Source: Kudoa neothunni (taxonomy: Eukaryota > Cnidaria). Taken from it: 64,000 bases of DNA. The stretch's first letter is position 1, and each line of letters opens with the position of its first letter. The position numbers and the translations under genes were made by a program. Below the pieces are notes generated by a model, which had not been told where the DNA came from, did not search any database, and saw only the letters and a list, made by a program, of their open reading frames with translations. Shown one piece after another: positions 37,981 through 49,441 of the stretch. The stretch is from assembly GCA_964304625.1 (NCBI GenBank), contig OZ199840.1:8680001-8744000 (forward strand). The letters run 5' to 3'.

Positions 37981-39757
37981 ACATTATTTATTTTTCGGAC
38001 AACGACAAATAATTCCTATATAATTGAAAAAAGTTTGTGTTTGTTTTCTTATATTCTCAACCTTGTGTGAATATAATGGCGTCGTCAATATACTCAGTAA
38101 AGCATTGATGCTAATTTTTTTTTATTATTGATATTGCGTTTTGATTCAACCTATACTTAATCCGCTGATTAAATCCAAAATAAACCTTAAACACCTGAAT
38201 CGATAATTGGAATAGTTTAAAATGTTTTAAAACTATATGATTTTGACTCATACAACGGTTTCACGAAATACGTGAATAAATGAAAAAAGAAGTAACGTTT
38301 TATTCCCTAACCGTAAACTATATGGGATTTGAAATAATTTCTTAAACTATACGCCGAAATAAATCTTTCAACATTTTTATATACACTTAAAAATTAAGGT
38401 CACACACAAAAGAATTTTTGTTAGGAAAATATTAATTATAATGAACAATTAACTGCCTGTAATGTTTATTGTACTTTAAATAATAAGAATTTATTCCCTC
38501 GTATGTTCATTTGAATGATTCATTAATGCAAGGATATATAAACGTTTAAAAAATTTGACTCTATCTCAAAAAAACGATGGTTAAAGAACATAACTATTGA
38601 TATTCATAATTTTCTGATATTACACTTAATCAAACTAATTTTTTCATTCGTAAAATTGTTGAAGTTTCATCCGCAAAATCAAAAATTAAATTATTACATT
38701 TCGTTATTCAAATAAAGATCAAAGTTTAAAAAAGAGGAAATAAACTCAAATGGAAAATGGAGGCTTAGAACACAAATCAATTGAATTATAATGTCAGAAA
38801 ATAATAATGATGCGTGTATATTTAAAACGCAACAGATTATGACTGAAGAATTCCGCGAACAGCAAAAATACAAAATCCTGCGTCATTTGGGATCGAAAAT
38901 CTGATTATACTAACCACGATCGAGAGTTCCGTTTCGATGCATGGTTTTTTCCAGATAGCGTATATCTATATCACGTGAAACTTTTGTTTTTTTTAAGTTT
39001 TCTGATTCAAGCATGAATTATATCTATAAAACAATCTCCACTGTTGAAATATTACCGATTCAAACACATGCATTTCATTTTGTGTAAAAAATATTGCAGC
39101 TAACAAACAACGCCATTTTTTGTAATGAAGGAAATAAAAATTTAGTTAGATTTTGGTTTTAATTAGCTTAATATTGTATAATAAATTAATTGATAATAAT
39201 TCAATCGCAGTAAAACTTAGTTATCATTGATTGCTTCTGGGGTCACTGAGTGCCCACCACCTCGTCAGGGAGTAATTTTTTGTCACTCAGTACTAGGAAG
39301 GTTCAATAACATCGTTTGTATAAATATCACGCTCCCAAGAAATAAGCTCAAAAACAAAGAGAAAATTAAGGAGTACACGTATTCTTAAAAACCATCCAAT
39401 GAAATTAATAATCATTAATAAATATTATTATTTTTAAATCATACGTTCAAATTTAATTATAATGACCCCTAAAAATATGGTTTTTAAGATTGAGTTATTC
39501 GGTGGTGCATTTCTATCTTGAAGAATTTTAGACATTTTTTCACTTTAATGTAGTAAATAAATTGAATATTTAGTTAATTTTATATGGACGTTAAACTTAT
39601 ATGATTTTATTAGAAAGCTAGGATAAAATAAAGTTAACAAAACTAGTGCTATTTTAAAAATTTGATTATGAATAAATTATTGTAAGAAAATATAAATAAT
39701 AATTAAATAATATAATTAATCAAAGTATTAATAAATAAAAAGAACGTTGGGGGCTAG
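37981..39757. other. Intergenic, no gene supported
   Basis: AT-rich. The final 90 bases are the duplicated 3' flank of family gene III, matching 14449-14530. Confidence 0.45.
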
Positions 39758-42684
39758 TCATTTTTCTTTTTTCCGATGAAAAATGCGATTCCCCCCTATC
39801 AAAAGTACCACTCCTGCAACAGCTGATACGATTATTCTATCTATAAATTAAACAACTCAAATAACAAAAATTAATACATCATTTTCATGTTTGACCTAAA
39901 ATTAAAATTTCGTTATATTGTTATATACAATAATATAGTAGTAAAATCACTTTGCACTACTTTTTTCACCTAAAGAGAATAACAATAAAAAAATAATTTT
40001 TAATTTATTTAATACCTTGATTTATTGCAGCGGTTCCGTAATATGTCGGATCAGACTCCAAGTATACGATTAAATGATAATTGTTTGATTCTGGCAAGTT
40101 ATCAATGGTGAAACTTGCACATTTTGGAAACTTGGTGCATTTAGAATTCCGCACCATACATGATCTCACAATTAATTGTGATTTTGCACTTGTATTTTTC
40201 AATTCCCATTTACATTTTGACTTTTCGTTCACTTTTGTCGAATGATGAGTTTCCACTGTGAATGTAGTTCCATCTCGTGTTATTGAAACGTCTAATACTT
40301 TATTGGTGTCTGTTGGATTTTCTTTAGGTTTATCTAATCGTTGATTAATATGGATAAATTTGAAATTAAAATTTTTACTTGAAGGGATATCAATTGTTTG
40401 TTGTGTAGATTTTCCTCTAGCAGTCACCAAAACTCTGTATTCATGGTTTGGATCGTAGTCGGTGTTGAATACAATAGATTTGCATGATGGCATATTTTGA
40501 CATGTCTTTGAAGTGATATCATTAGTTTGAGCAGTATTTGCTGTTGCTGTGCCACCTGCTCTAGCTATACTTACTATCTCTGATTTTGGTGTAATTTCAG
40601 AACTTTGAGAAGGTTGTGAAGTCTGTGAGGATGGATCGGGAAATGTAAGAGTAGGTGGATTAGTTGAGGCAGGGGCAGGGCACACAAATATCGATTCATA
40701 ATCATTACCCTTTTTAATTTTTACATCGTATTCACACAGGGCTGGAGTTTTTGTCGACAATCGTGCATTCAATTCGAATCCTTCCATATTAAATCTATGA
40801 GTAATTGATAGTGTATCCAACTCTAATGAAATTTTATTTAATAAAAATGAAACAAAATTAACTTACGAGTTTCAACTCCACTATAAATATGTTCCGCATA
40901 ATCTTTATGAGCAACTACTTTAATGTCATATTGAACACCAGGTTCTAGACCAATGATTTTTTTAGTATCCTTACAGAAGCCTCTACATGGAATGCTGTCT
41001 TCGCATGACGCAGGATAGAAATTATCTTTTCCTGTCAAACTTATATGATATTCACATGTCGGTTCTGTTTCTTTATCATCGCGTACCGTACCATCTACAG
41101 CTTTAAGGGATGCATCAGATGCTGTTGTTGTTGGAGTTGTAGCTAAATAAGTCTTCCCACTGCCGTTTTCTTAATAAATATTAATATTGTCTGAAACATT
41201 AAATATATTTACTCGTTCTGTAAAATATCTTTTCTTTAAAATTTGTAGGGTTGGTAATTCCGGTTGCAGTTACTTCAATAATATATGCCCTACCAGCATT
41301 AAGACCTTTTACGACTAATTCTGAGCCATCTTGCTTGCAATCTCCGTCAGTGGAGGAGGGACTTGTACTACTACCAGAAACACAAGTAGTAGTAGTCGAC
41401 GTAGTCGGTTTAATACTGTCAGCGGCATAGTGGGTGAGAGTAGGGGTTCCATTATTCTCTTTTAAAAGGTTTGAATTAAATGTAACACCAAAATTTGTAT
41501 GAGATGACAATAATTCTTTGGTTTGCTCAGTAATGGCTGAAAAAATTAAAAAATGTTTAAACTTTTTCGTTAAACAATTACCGTATTTATTTTGGATATA
41601 ACCGTCATACGTTTTGTTAGAATGCATTGATAGCTTGTGATGCCTCGTTTGGATTATAACACTGTAAACCGATTTTGCTGCAGATACTGTTAAAGTAACA
41701 TTTTTACAGGGGGCATAGCATTCACCGTTGCTGTTACCACACTTTGATTCATATGCATCATTAACTGCAGTAGTCTCAGCATTTCTAACACGAAAGACAC
41801 AAATTTCATGGGATGGGTTATTAGTAAATTTCAAAGTGATTTTTTTGTCATCTTCAGTATTTTTAGTAACATAAAATTGTGGCTTGTAAATTTCAATGTT
41901 GTCTCTCATGTACACATTAGGCAAGTTATAAAAAAAGCTTGGATAATTTTCACATCTCACTTCATAATGAGGAATTAGGAGATCGAAATCAACCGTATTT
42001 GCTTCGTTTTCAGTGATACAATTAGTGTTGGCCGTTCCTTCATTGTATTTCGTATCCTTATAGTGGATTGGACAGGCCACTGGTGTGTATGTTTTTGCAC
42101 ACAATTTGAGCTTTTTTGAATTGTCAGTGGAAATTAAAATTTGTGGATTTACAAGCAATGCTAAATTTAAATTAAATGTTAATAAAATTTAATATCACAG
42201 TTACGTATTACTAAACCAAACACTTTGCCACCCTTAATTTGAGTTTGAGTATTAACAGCCCCTGCGTTAATTCCAGCAAAAATGTAAATGAATTGAGTTC
42301 TGGGAGAAAGTACGTTAAAACCTATCTTTATATCATCCCCAGCACACTTTCTAACACATTTATTTTTTGATGCTTCATCAGTATCGTTATTAGGACATCC
42401 ATCTATTTCACCAAGCACAGCAGGAGGGGCCCCATTAGACTTCATGATACGGCAGGTTTTACCTTCTGTAGTATATGTACTTCCTTCTAAAATAAGTTGG
42501 ACCTTGAATATATTTGCAGTAGTATCTTTCACAATTTGGTATTTCACAGTTTCGGCCAAAGAAGTTTGAACTGGGACTACTTTCTCACAAAGTTTTTGTT
42601 TAATGAGAACTATAAATAATTTTTTAAATATGAGGAACCAAATAAATTACTTAATATGTAAAATACGTTTAGAACATTCATCAT
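39758..42684 (-). CDS. Seven-module cysteine-rich type I membrane protein, family gene III (altered C-terminal tail)
   Basis: Exons: 42684-42651, 42609-42205, 42160-41582, 41536-41213, 41169-40867, 40822-40379, 40333-40016, 39969-39951 and 39836-39758. They total 2505 nt (834 residues). All splice sites are GT-AG and the first eight exons are open. In exon 9 a run of six C (plus strand, near 39791-39796) replaces the five-base run of genes II and IV. The frame shifts inside the membrane helix, which then reads LLIGGNRIFHRKKEK and stops at TGA instead of ending GKKKND. The hydrophobic segment is shortened, yet a lysine pair still sits at -4/-3. D4 lacks cysteines 1 and 4. D3 ends differently from genes I and II (KLSMHSNKTYDGYIQN) and the following intron is also different. 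Either a real variant, a recent lesion, or a homopolymer error in the assembly. Confidence 0.82.
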
Positions 42685-42730
42685 TAGAGATATTATATGA
42701 AGAAGAACGTATTGTTAAAATCCAAAATAT

Positions 42731-42815
42731 CGGTTGTATATGATGAATAAAAGATCATGCTAATTAATGAATACTTTCATAAGTATTATTTAATTCGTAT
42801 TAATAACTAATTGAC
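42731..42815 (-). promoter_or_regulatory. Conserved upstream block of family gene III
   Basis: Contains CGGTTGTATATGATGAATA, TTAATGAATACTTTCATAAG and TATTATTTAATTCGTATTAA, collinear with the blocks before genes II and IV, 50-130 bp from the ATG. Confidence 0.4.
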
Positions 42816-45130
42816 GACAAGCCAACGTATGATTATTAACAATAAGATATAGAATTTAATATAAAATTGGCGTTATTAAGCTACTAAGTATAAAGAAATA
42901 TTATAAATATTTTTCCTGCAAAACTTGAAAATCTCGAAATGTATATCAGTTTACTTTTAAAACTACAAGATCTCATTCGTCCGAATATATTTAGATTCTT
43001 GCATCAAAAAAGAAGAAACAATATTTCAAATATGATAAACGTAATTTTTTAAAAGATATGTTATTCTAATTATATTCAAGCCACAACTATAGGATATATC
43101 TGATCTGACATTATTGATCTTCCAATTAATATCTATTCTCTATACTAAAATTATTTAAATAATAAAATTTTATTTTTAGGCACGAATATAAATAAAAATT
43201 CTATTTAATTTTCCATTCCTTAAACAAAAATATAAAATACTTATTTTTTAAAATATTTTTTATTACTTATATTCATTCTCTTTGCTTTGTTAAATATGAA
43301 TGACGATTCCAAACTACACGTTCTATTTCAAATATTTCCCCAGTAATACTAAAATAAAAACCATTTTTTATTTATTATCATTTATAATACAATAAATAAC
43401 TTTTAGTTATTAATAATCATATGTCAAACGAGGAAACTAATTCCTCTATATCAATGGACTGTATTAATCGGGTTAAAGTACTATTCTTGGTAAATAATAT
43501 AAACTTACCGGTTATAAAATTACATTATAAATAGTTTGATGTAAATCGAAACAATAATCAATTAAGTTGTATTTAATTTTAGACAGTGACTATTGGCCGG
43601 GTAGATTAGCATCCCGCGTTTAATAAATTTACTTTAAGTTGATATGCTATTAAATTAAACGTTCTAAATAACATTTCAATGATAAATATATCTCGCGATT
43701 AAGTTTCATTGAAGAATATTTAGAAATGGACAGCATCAAGGTTTTCATGATTAAATTTATAAAACGTTATAGTTTTGAATCAAAAAATTCACTAAACTTA
43801 ATTTATCCATCAAAAATTAAACTTCATGTGTATATTTTCTGATGACTTAACTCAGTGTTATAATGACCATTGAAGCGCATCTACAAATAATAATGAACAA
43901 ATATATTGTGCTCCATTTTCAAAAATAAGAAAATACCATTTATATCAACCCGATAATTTATAGATATTTAATCTCAATAAATTAGTACTAACTAGCTAGT
44001 TCACATGATGCTTAACATACGAAAAGTGCATTTGGTCAAGCGGCAAATAGTTTAACATATTCATATCTAACAAATTATAAAGTTATATTAACTATTTAAA
44101 TAAAATAAACATTTGTTATTATCCCAATAAAGTAATTATACATCATTTAATTTTCAAAGAAAGTAAATCAATTGTTGTAGTATATTCTTAAAAAATGAGC
44201 TCATATAATGATGGTTACATGTAAGATATCGTATTTATCGTAAATTAGTTTCCAAGTCTATAACATAATTATAGAAACTTATTAAGATTTCAGAATTTTA
44301 AAAACAACACTTTTGAAAAAATCCGTCTTTTAATATCCAATTCTGTTTACAAAAGAAAGAGTATTTATTCTATTATTTAAATCATTGAGTATTTTTACTG
44401 ATTTAATTTCATGTGACATTATAATACTCGATCACATCGTTTATTGGGGTTTTCAATGAATTCGCGTTTTAATATGGAATTATTATTTTTGTCATGAAAT
44501 TCAATCCGTCAGATTTTCAACTCTAACTCTGAAAAGCGATAAAATGTATCACCGACGTTAATAAAGCTGTCTATTTTAGTGTTAATATCCCTATCTTCTA
44601 TACCATATTTGATGCTGTTCATCATGTACGTATAAACACGCTATCCTGTGTACCAATTCCATAAAATACAACGTTACATCATTATGTTGATACTATTACT
44701 AATTGTTAAATTTACTCATGAATTTCCACGAAAAATAAAACAATAAAAAGTATAATAAAATCATAAAATCTCAATTGCATAATCAAGCTATATCGGTAGT
44801 ACTTCCCAACTGGAACGACTAATATTAAATTTAGATTTTTAAACGTTGTTATATAACAGTCACAAAACAAACAATCTTATTTTATTTTTTTTGCACCAAG
44901 AAAAGTAAACGATCATAAAATTTATGTGCCGGGCCAATAGTTACAGAATTAAATTTATTTAATTAGTATTAACAACTTATGAATTACTTTATTATTTGAT
45001 TCATGTTTACTATTAAAAATAGCCAAAATGTTATATATTTTCTGTAATTTTAATACAAAAACCAAATATAACTATTATTAATCTATTATTTTAAATCTTA
45101 AAGTTTTTATTAATAAATATTTTGATTTAA
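42816..45130. other. Intergenic, no gene supported
   Basis: About 2.3 kb of AT-rich sequence ending at the Helitron copy 2 insertion point. No coding motif or repeat ends recognised. Confidence 0.45.
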
Positions 45131-45369
45131 TCTACTATATATGTTACAGGCATTGTATGAAATTCAAACAATATATAGAATGCCTAGGCAAAGTGTATAA
45201 TATATGCGTTCTTACATACTCTATCTAGGCATTCTATACAATGACTAGTTCTACTTCATGCAATTTATAAAAAATTAATTCCCACCAAAAAGATGTTCGA
45301 TTCGTCGTTTTCACGTGATAATAGTCCTTGGGTTTAGACGACGCAACGTAAGTTTGTGCTCATTGCTGT

Positions 45370-46743
45370 GTGTTTGTAAACATGAACGGAAAAAATTCAA
45401 ATGTAGCATTTGAAAAAAAATCCCGTTTGATTGAAATGAGAGAACTTTTCCTTACAGAGCTATCAAAAATGCGAACCACTGGTGCTAAAAATTGTGTTTT
45501 CCTTACCGACGCTAGTTATGAACGACTAGTGAATGATGTGATAAGAGCAAAGCTAACAACAAAGAAAGGATCACGGGATTATTGGCTTCTGAAACGCTAC
45601 GATGTGATGACGATAGAGGAAAAAAGAAAGTTGCTCTATCCTGTCAAAGAAAGGGTCCGTTCTATTCAGTTTTACGTCAGTGATTCTGAATTATTTGATG
45701 TTATTCATGACGCTCATGTAGACATTGGACATGGAGGACGAGACAGAATGTTAAAGGAGCTTCGACCAAAATTTAAAAACATTACCAGTCGTGATATTGA
45801 ATTGTACATTCAACTTTGCCAGGCATGCCAGAAGAAACAAAAAGGCATGAAGAAAGGCATTGTAGTGAAACCGATGGTATTTTCAGATTTTGATTCCCGC
45901 TGTCAGGTGGATCTAATTGATTACCGACCCCATCCTGATAAAGAATACAAATTTATAATGGTATATCAAGATCACCTTACTAAGTTTGTTGTTTTACGGG
46001 CTATTAAATCAAAAACAGCTGAAGAAATGGCGTTTAATTTAATAGACATATTCACATTACTGGGAGCTCCACCGATATTGCAGTCAGATAACGGTCGAGA
46101 ATTTTCCAATAAGGTGATCACAAACCTGAAGAAATACTGGCCGACATTAAAGATTGTTCATGGAAAGCCGCGACATTCTCAAAGTCAGGGTAGTGTTGAG
46201 CGAGCTAACCAAGATATCGAAAACATGTTGTCTACTTGGATGCAAGACGAAAAAGCCAACAAATGGAGTGAAGGAATACTTTTCGTCCAACTTATGAAAA
46301 ATAGAGCCTTCCATTCTGGGATTCAAAGAACACCTTACGAAGCTCTCTTTGGCTGCAAAGTTAAAGTTGGTCTCACTACGTCTTCCATATCTCAAGATGT
46401 CTTAGTCGGTATACACACTGAAGAAGAATTAGAAATAATAATTGAAAATATGCACACAATAGAGTTAGATGTGAACCATGTGACCGAAGAAATGAGCATT
46501 ATTCCACAGAACCCTGTTGAGATTTCTGAATACGAAATGGAAAAACAATGCTACAATGAAGAGATGTGTACTCAAGAATCTGAAAATTCCTCCGTGTGTT
46601 GTGTATGCTTAAAAGCAAGTACTGGTGCACATACTTGCATTAAGTGTGGCCGAAGCGTCCATATAATCTGTGGGGAAAGTCTAAAAGACTACAATGGTGA
46701 AACAATTGAAGGTTATGGTATTGATATCTGCTGCATTATTTAA
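45370..46743 (+). CDS. Ginger transposase (integrase core, KRBA2-like)
   Basis: A 457-residue open frame. An HHCC-type integrase finger occupies about residues 113-153 (HDAHVDIGHGG then CQAC). The catalytic core has D181 (CQVDLIDY), D240 (LQSDNGREF) and E277 (QGSVERAN), an intact DDE triad with normal spacing for retroviral-type integrases. A PHD-like C/H cluster near the end reads CCVCLKASTGAHTCIKCG, then HIICG. Related proteins in animals are annotated as KRAB-A domain-containing 2-like. Ginger transposases cut and paste DNA and descend from an LTR-element integrase; no gag, RT or envelope is present. The conserved C-terminal domain of the family sits in the separate frame at 46808. The start at 45370 was chosen as the first ATG; ATG at 45382 is possible. 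Confidence 0.85.
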   Translation: MFVNMNGKNSNVAFEKKSRLIEMRELFLTELSKMRTTGAKNCVFLTDASYERLVNDVIRAKLTTKKGSRDYWLLKRYDVMTIEEKRKLLYPVKERVRSIQFYVSDSELFDVIHDAHVDIGHGGRDRMLKELRPKFKNITSRDIELYIQLCQACQKKQKGMKKGIVVKPMVFSDFDSRCQVDLIDYRPHPDKEYKFIMVYQDHLTKFVVLRAIKSKTAEEMAFNLIDIFTLLGAPPILQSDNGREFSNKVITNLKKYWPTLKIVHGKPRHSQSQGSVERANQDIENMLSTWMQDEKANKWSEGILFVQLMKNRAFHSGIQRTPYEALFGCKVKVGLTTSSISQDVLVGIHTEEELEIIIENMHTIELDVNHVTEEMSIIPQNPVEISEYEMEKQCYNEEMCTQESENSSVCCVCLKASTGAHTCIKCGRSVHIICGESLKDYNGETIEGYGIDICCII

Positions 46744-46807
46744 CATTGAAAATGTGGAAAAACATAAGAAGCTGTCTATGTTGAGCCTAGAGATTTAAGC
46801 AAAAAGA

Positions 46808-47221
46808 ATGAAAATGGCTTCGGAAAAAAATTTTTCTCCCGCAACTTTGGGCGATACCGTGCGCATTCCTATTCCTGATGTGGACAAGGGACGTGGTGAC
46901 CCGCGAAATGTGTTAGCGGTGGTAATGTACCTTACGGGAGATGGTTTTTACCGACTTGGAACTAATCAAGAAAGGTTAAAGCAGCTATACGCAAGATCAC
47001 AATTTAGCATTTGCCAAAAGCGATTTATAAAAATTGTTGATGTCAATGACCACGAAATACCTCTACGCTCTGCTGCTACTTCTCAATCAACAGGAAGTGG
47101 TCAAGGATTTTTAAGGTGTATGTGTAAAACTAAGTGCCAAAATAACAAATGCCTTTGCCTCAAGAAGAATTTACAATGCAATTCAAAATGCCATTCTAGT
47201 CTTCCTTGTTGTAATAAATAA
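46808..47221 (+). CDS. Ginger C-terminal frame with cysteine-rich end
   Basis: 137 residues beginning MKMASEKNFSPATLGDTVRI, then PIPDVDKGRGDPRNVLAVVM and a dense cysteine tail (FLRCMCKTKCQNNKCLCLK). In related KRBA2-like proteins these elements form the C-terminus of the same polypeptide. Here the frame is not contiguous with 45370-46743, with a gap of about 65 bp, so the element is probably no longer able to make the full protein unless it is spliced. Confidence 0.7.
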   Translation: MKMASEKNFSPATLGDTVRIPIPDVDKGRGDPRNVLAVVMYLTGDGFYRLGTNQERLKQLYARSQFSICQKRFIKIVDVNDHEIPLRSAATSQSTGSGQGFLRCMCKTKCQNNKCLCLKKNLQCNSKCHSSLPCCNK

Positions 47222-48616
47222 TAAGTTATTGTTGTGCTTCGTTTGTGATTTTTCTGAAGGCTAATTTCGACTTCTTCTTGCGCTTCATTTTTGATTATTA
47301 ACCATTTTTTGACGAATATCTTTTTAAATTTGCATATTTGCACATTGCCTGAAGTAGAACTAGTCATTGTATAGAATGCCTAGGTAGAGTATGTAAGAAT
47401 GCATGTATTATACACTCTGCCTAAGAATGCTAGGCATTATACACATTAAATAGGCATTCTATATACATCCTGAATTTCATACATTGCAGGTAACATAAAA
47501 ATGAAGTGTCCGAGCGTGTCTGCCAATACGCATGTGCGTCAAAATTGTTTCCTTATAGAGAGACAGTTATGAAATTTTTTAAAAATCACAATGTTTCAAA
47601 AAATCTTTTAATCGTTATCACACTACAAAATGTTCCCAGCATTGTTTAGAAAATGGTGATTTGGTCGATTCAAAGTTTGTTAAACGGATTACCTGATCAC
47701 AACCATAGAATTAACACCTGCGTATGTCATGGTAAGGGTCGGTTGAAGTTAATTTTCCCCTTTATATGTTCCATCAAATGTTGGTTAACTGCTGTCATCT
47801 GACTTTTTATATAAATTTAGTATGTAAATTTTGGTGTTCGTGCAGATACACTCTCTATGTCGGGAGTTTTAACGTATTTGACGTGATAAACACATTTTGA
47901 AGGTTCTATTAATGGTTTTAGAAATGGTAAAAAATCTATATATGATTCATGAATAACGAATTAATGAAGAACATTAAAATTGCATTGATTGAATCATTGT
48001 AATACAAGTATTGTGTCCGTAGATCTCATTAAAATCGTCCTTTAAGTCTAACTTACCGTGATTAAATTCAATGCAGATGATTTTACTTTTATTTCACCCA
48101 GTTATTTAAATTGTTTATGTTGAAGTTGACACGTTTTGCGGTTTTTTATGCGAAAAAGTGCGTAAAGCTCTTGCGGGGCCAAGGGATATTAATTTGAGTA
48201 ATAAAAATTTATTTTCGTTTATTTTCTTGTCTCTATATCTTTTTATCTTATTTACCGCCTCAAAACCACGAAAAAAACTCTGAGTCGGATCAAAAATAAC
48301 GTTTTAGATATCACTTTAACGGGATTTACATAATCCGGGAATGCAAAAAATACTACACTGAACTTTAATTATTTAGAGTTGGCGCTGGGCCACGAAATTT
48401 TCAAATGAACGCCGGAATTGGTACACTCCTTCACAGAAATAATTGTAATTTAAATTTCATATTCCCAGTCATTCAAATATAATGCTTGGAAATTATTTTA
48501 GTTTGACTCCATCTATATTTATGGGTTAATTTGAAATATTAATATCTTTTTAGAATGTTAATACGAAGTTTTTCAGTGCTTAATACTCCCAGACAAAGCT
48601 GGGCGGTTCTCACTAG

Positions 48617-49117
48617 TAATATCATACAGAGAGTGGAGAAGGACCTATTCTTATTTCTTGATAACTAAAATCAAGTCAATAGTTGGTAGGTTAAAATGGT
48701 TCATTATCATAATATTGACGCCCCCATTGCCTTTATCTATTTGTAATATTGAATTATTTGGATTTTTTTCTTCTATGCTCCTCTGAAATATTCCTAACAT
48801 TATTTTTATAATAAGAAAAATATAGAATTAATCGGATTATTTTACAAAAAAAGCCATCAATAATCAATAGCGAGGCCACCGATTTCTATAATTTTGAATT
48901 TGATTTAATAAAAAATTAAATATAGTATTTTATTACTTGTTAAAGGCTAATTAACAGAATTTGTTGAACTTATTATGTTGGAAAAAATGAAAAAATGAAT
49001 TTAGAACAAATTTGTTTATATTTTATTTTATCTTTTGTTGTTAGAGAAGTAAAAAATCTCAAGAGTATATATACATTATTTTCCTTTAAATTAAGATTGA
49101 GGTCGATTCTTAAAGTA
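48617..49117. other. Spacer between Helitron copy 2 and the MULE
   Basis: AT-rich, no gene. Confidence 0.4.
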
Positions 49118-49441
49118 TTGAATTTAGGCAGTGTCTATTTTTCCAGACGCGCTTTTTCTCTTAAAATAATAATTCATTCGCTACAATTTTTTCCTAAAAA
49201 TATCTTTTATGAATGCAGAATATAAATTTAGTTTCATTTATCTTTTAATTAATAATTAGGTATCAAAATACATCGAGGATATTTTAAACTCATTCATAAG
49301 TATTATTATAAATGACATTAAATTTTTATAAATCTGTATTATTTATATAATTAATCTAATTTTATGTGTTATAACAGCATAAACGAGTAAAATACCCTCT
49401 AGCGTGCGGTTGTAACTTTGATAGTCGCGAGTAGAATCACT

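Larger units (their letters stand above)
45142..47495 (+). mobile_element. Ginger-type DNA transposon with long inverted ends
   Basis: The left end TGTTACAGGCATTGTATGAA and the reverse complement of the right end, TGTTACCTGCAATGTATGAA, begin inverted repeats of about 117 bp (45142-45258) and 145 bp (47351-47495). The right one carries an extra block of about 25 bp. Both contain repeated AGAATGCCTA words in both orientations. Ginger ends begin TGT and the family duplicates about 4 bp; here the flanks read TATA and TAAA, so the duplication is imperfect or offset. It encodes an integrase-like transposase and a cysteine-rich C-terminal frame. It lies inside Helitron copy 2 and is therefore the younger of the two. 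Confidence 0.8.
45131..48616 (+). mobile_element. Non-autonomous Helitron, copy 2, interrupted by a Ginger element
   Basis: TCTACTATAT at 45131-45140, preceded by A, equals the start of copy 1. The Helitron sequence resumes at about 47496 (AAAAATGAAGTGTCCGAGCG) right after the Ginger end. The 3' end has the hairpin CCCAGACAAAGCTGGG, spacer CGGTTCTCA and CTAG at 48613-48616, followed by T, as expected for insertion between A and T. Helitron-derived length is about 1.13 kb, similar to copy 1, with no Rep/helicase. Confidence 0.78.

Noticed and set aside
45142-47495. Ginger element as an LTR retrotransposon because of its integrase
   Set aside because: It has inverted rather than direct terminal repeats and no gag, reverse transcriptase or RNase H frames.
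48995-49225. 76-residue plus-strand open frame
   Set aside because: It lies across the MULE target duplication and left inverted repeat, which explain the sequence; no protein motif.
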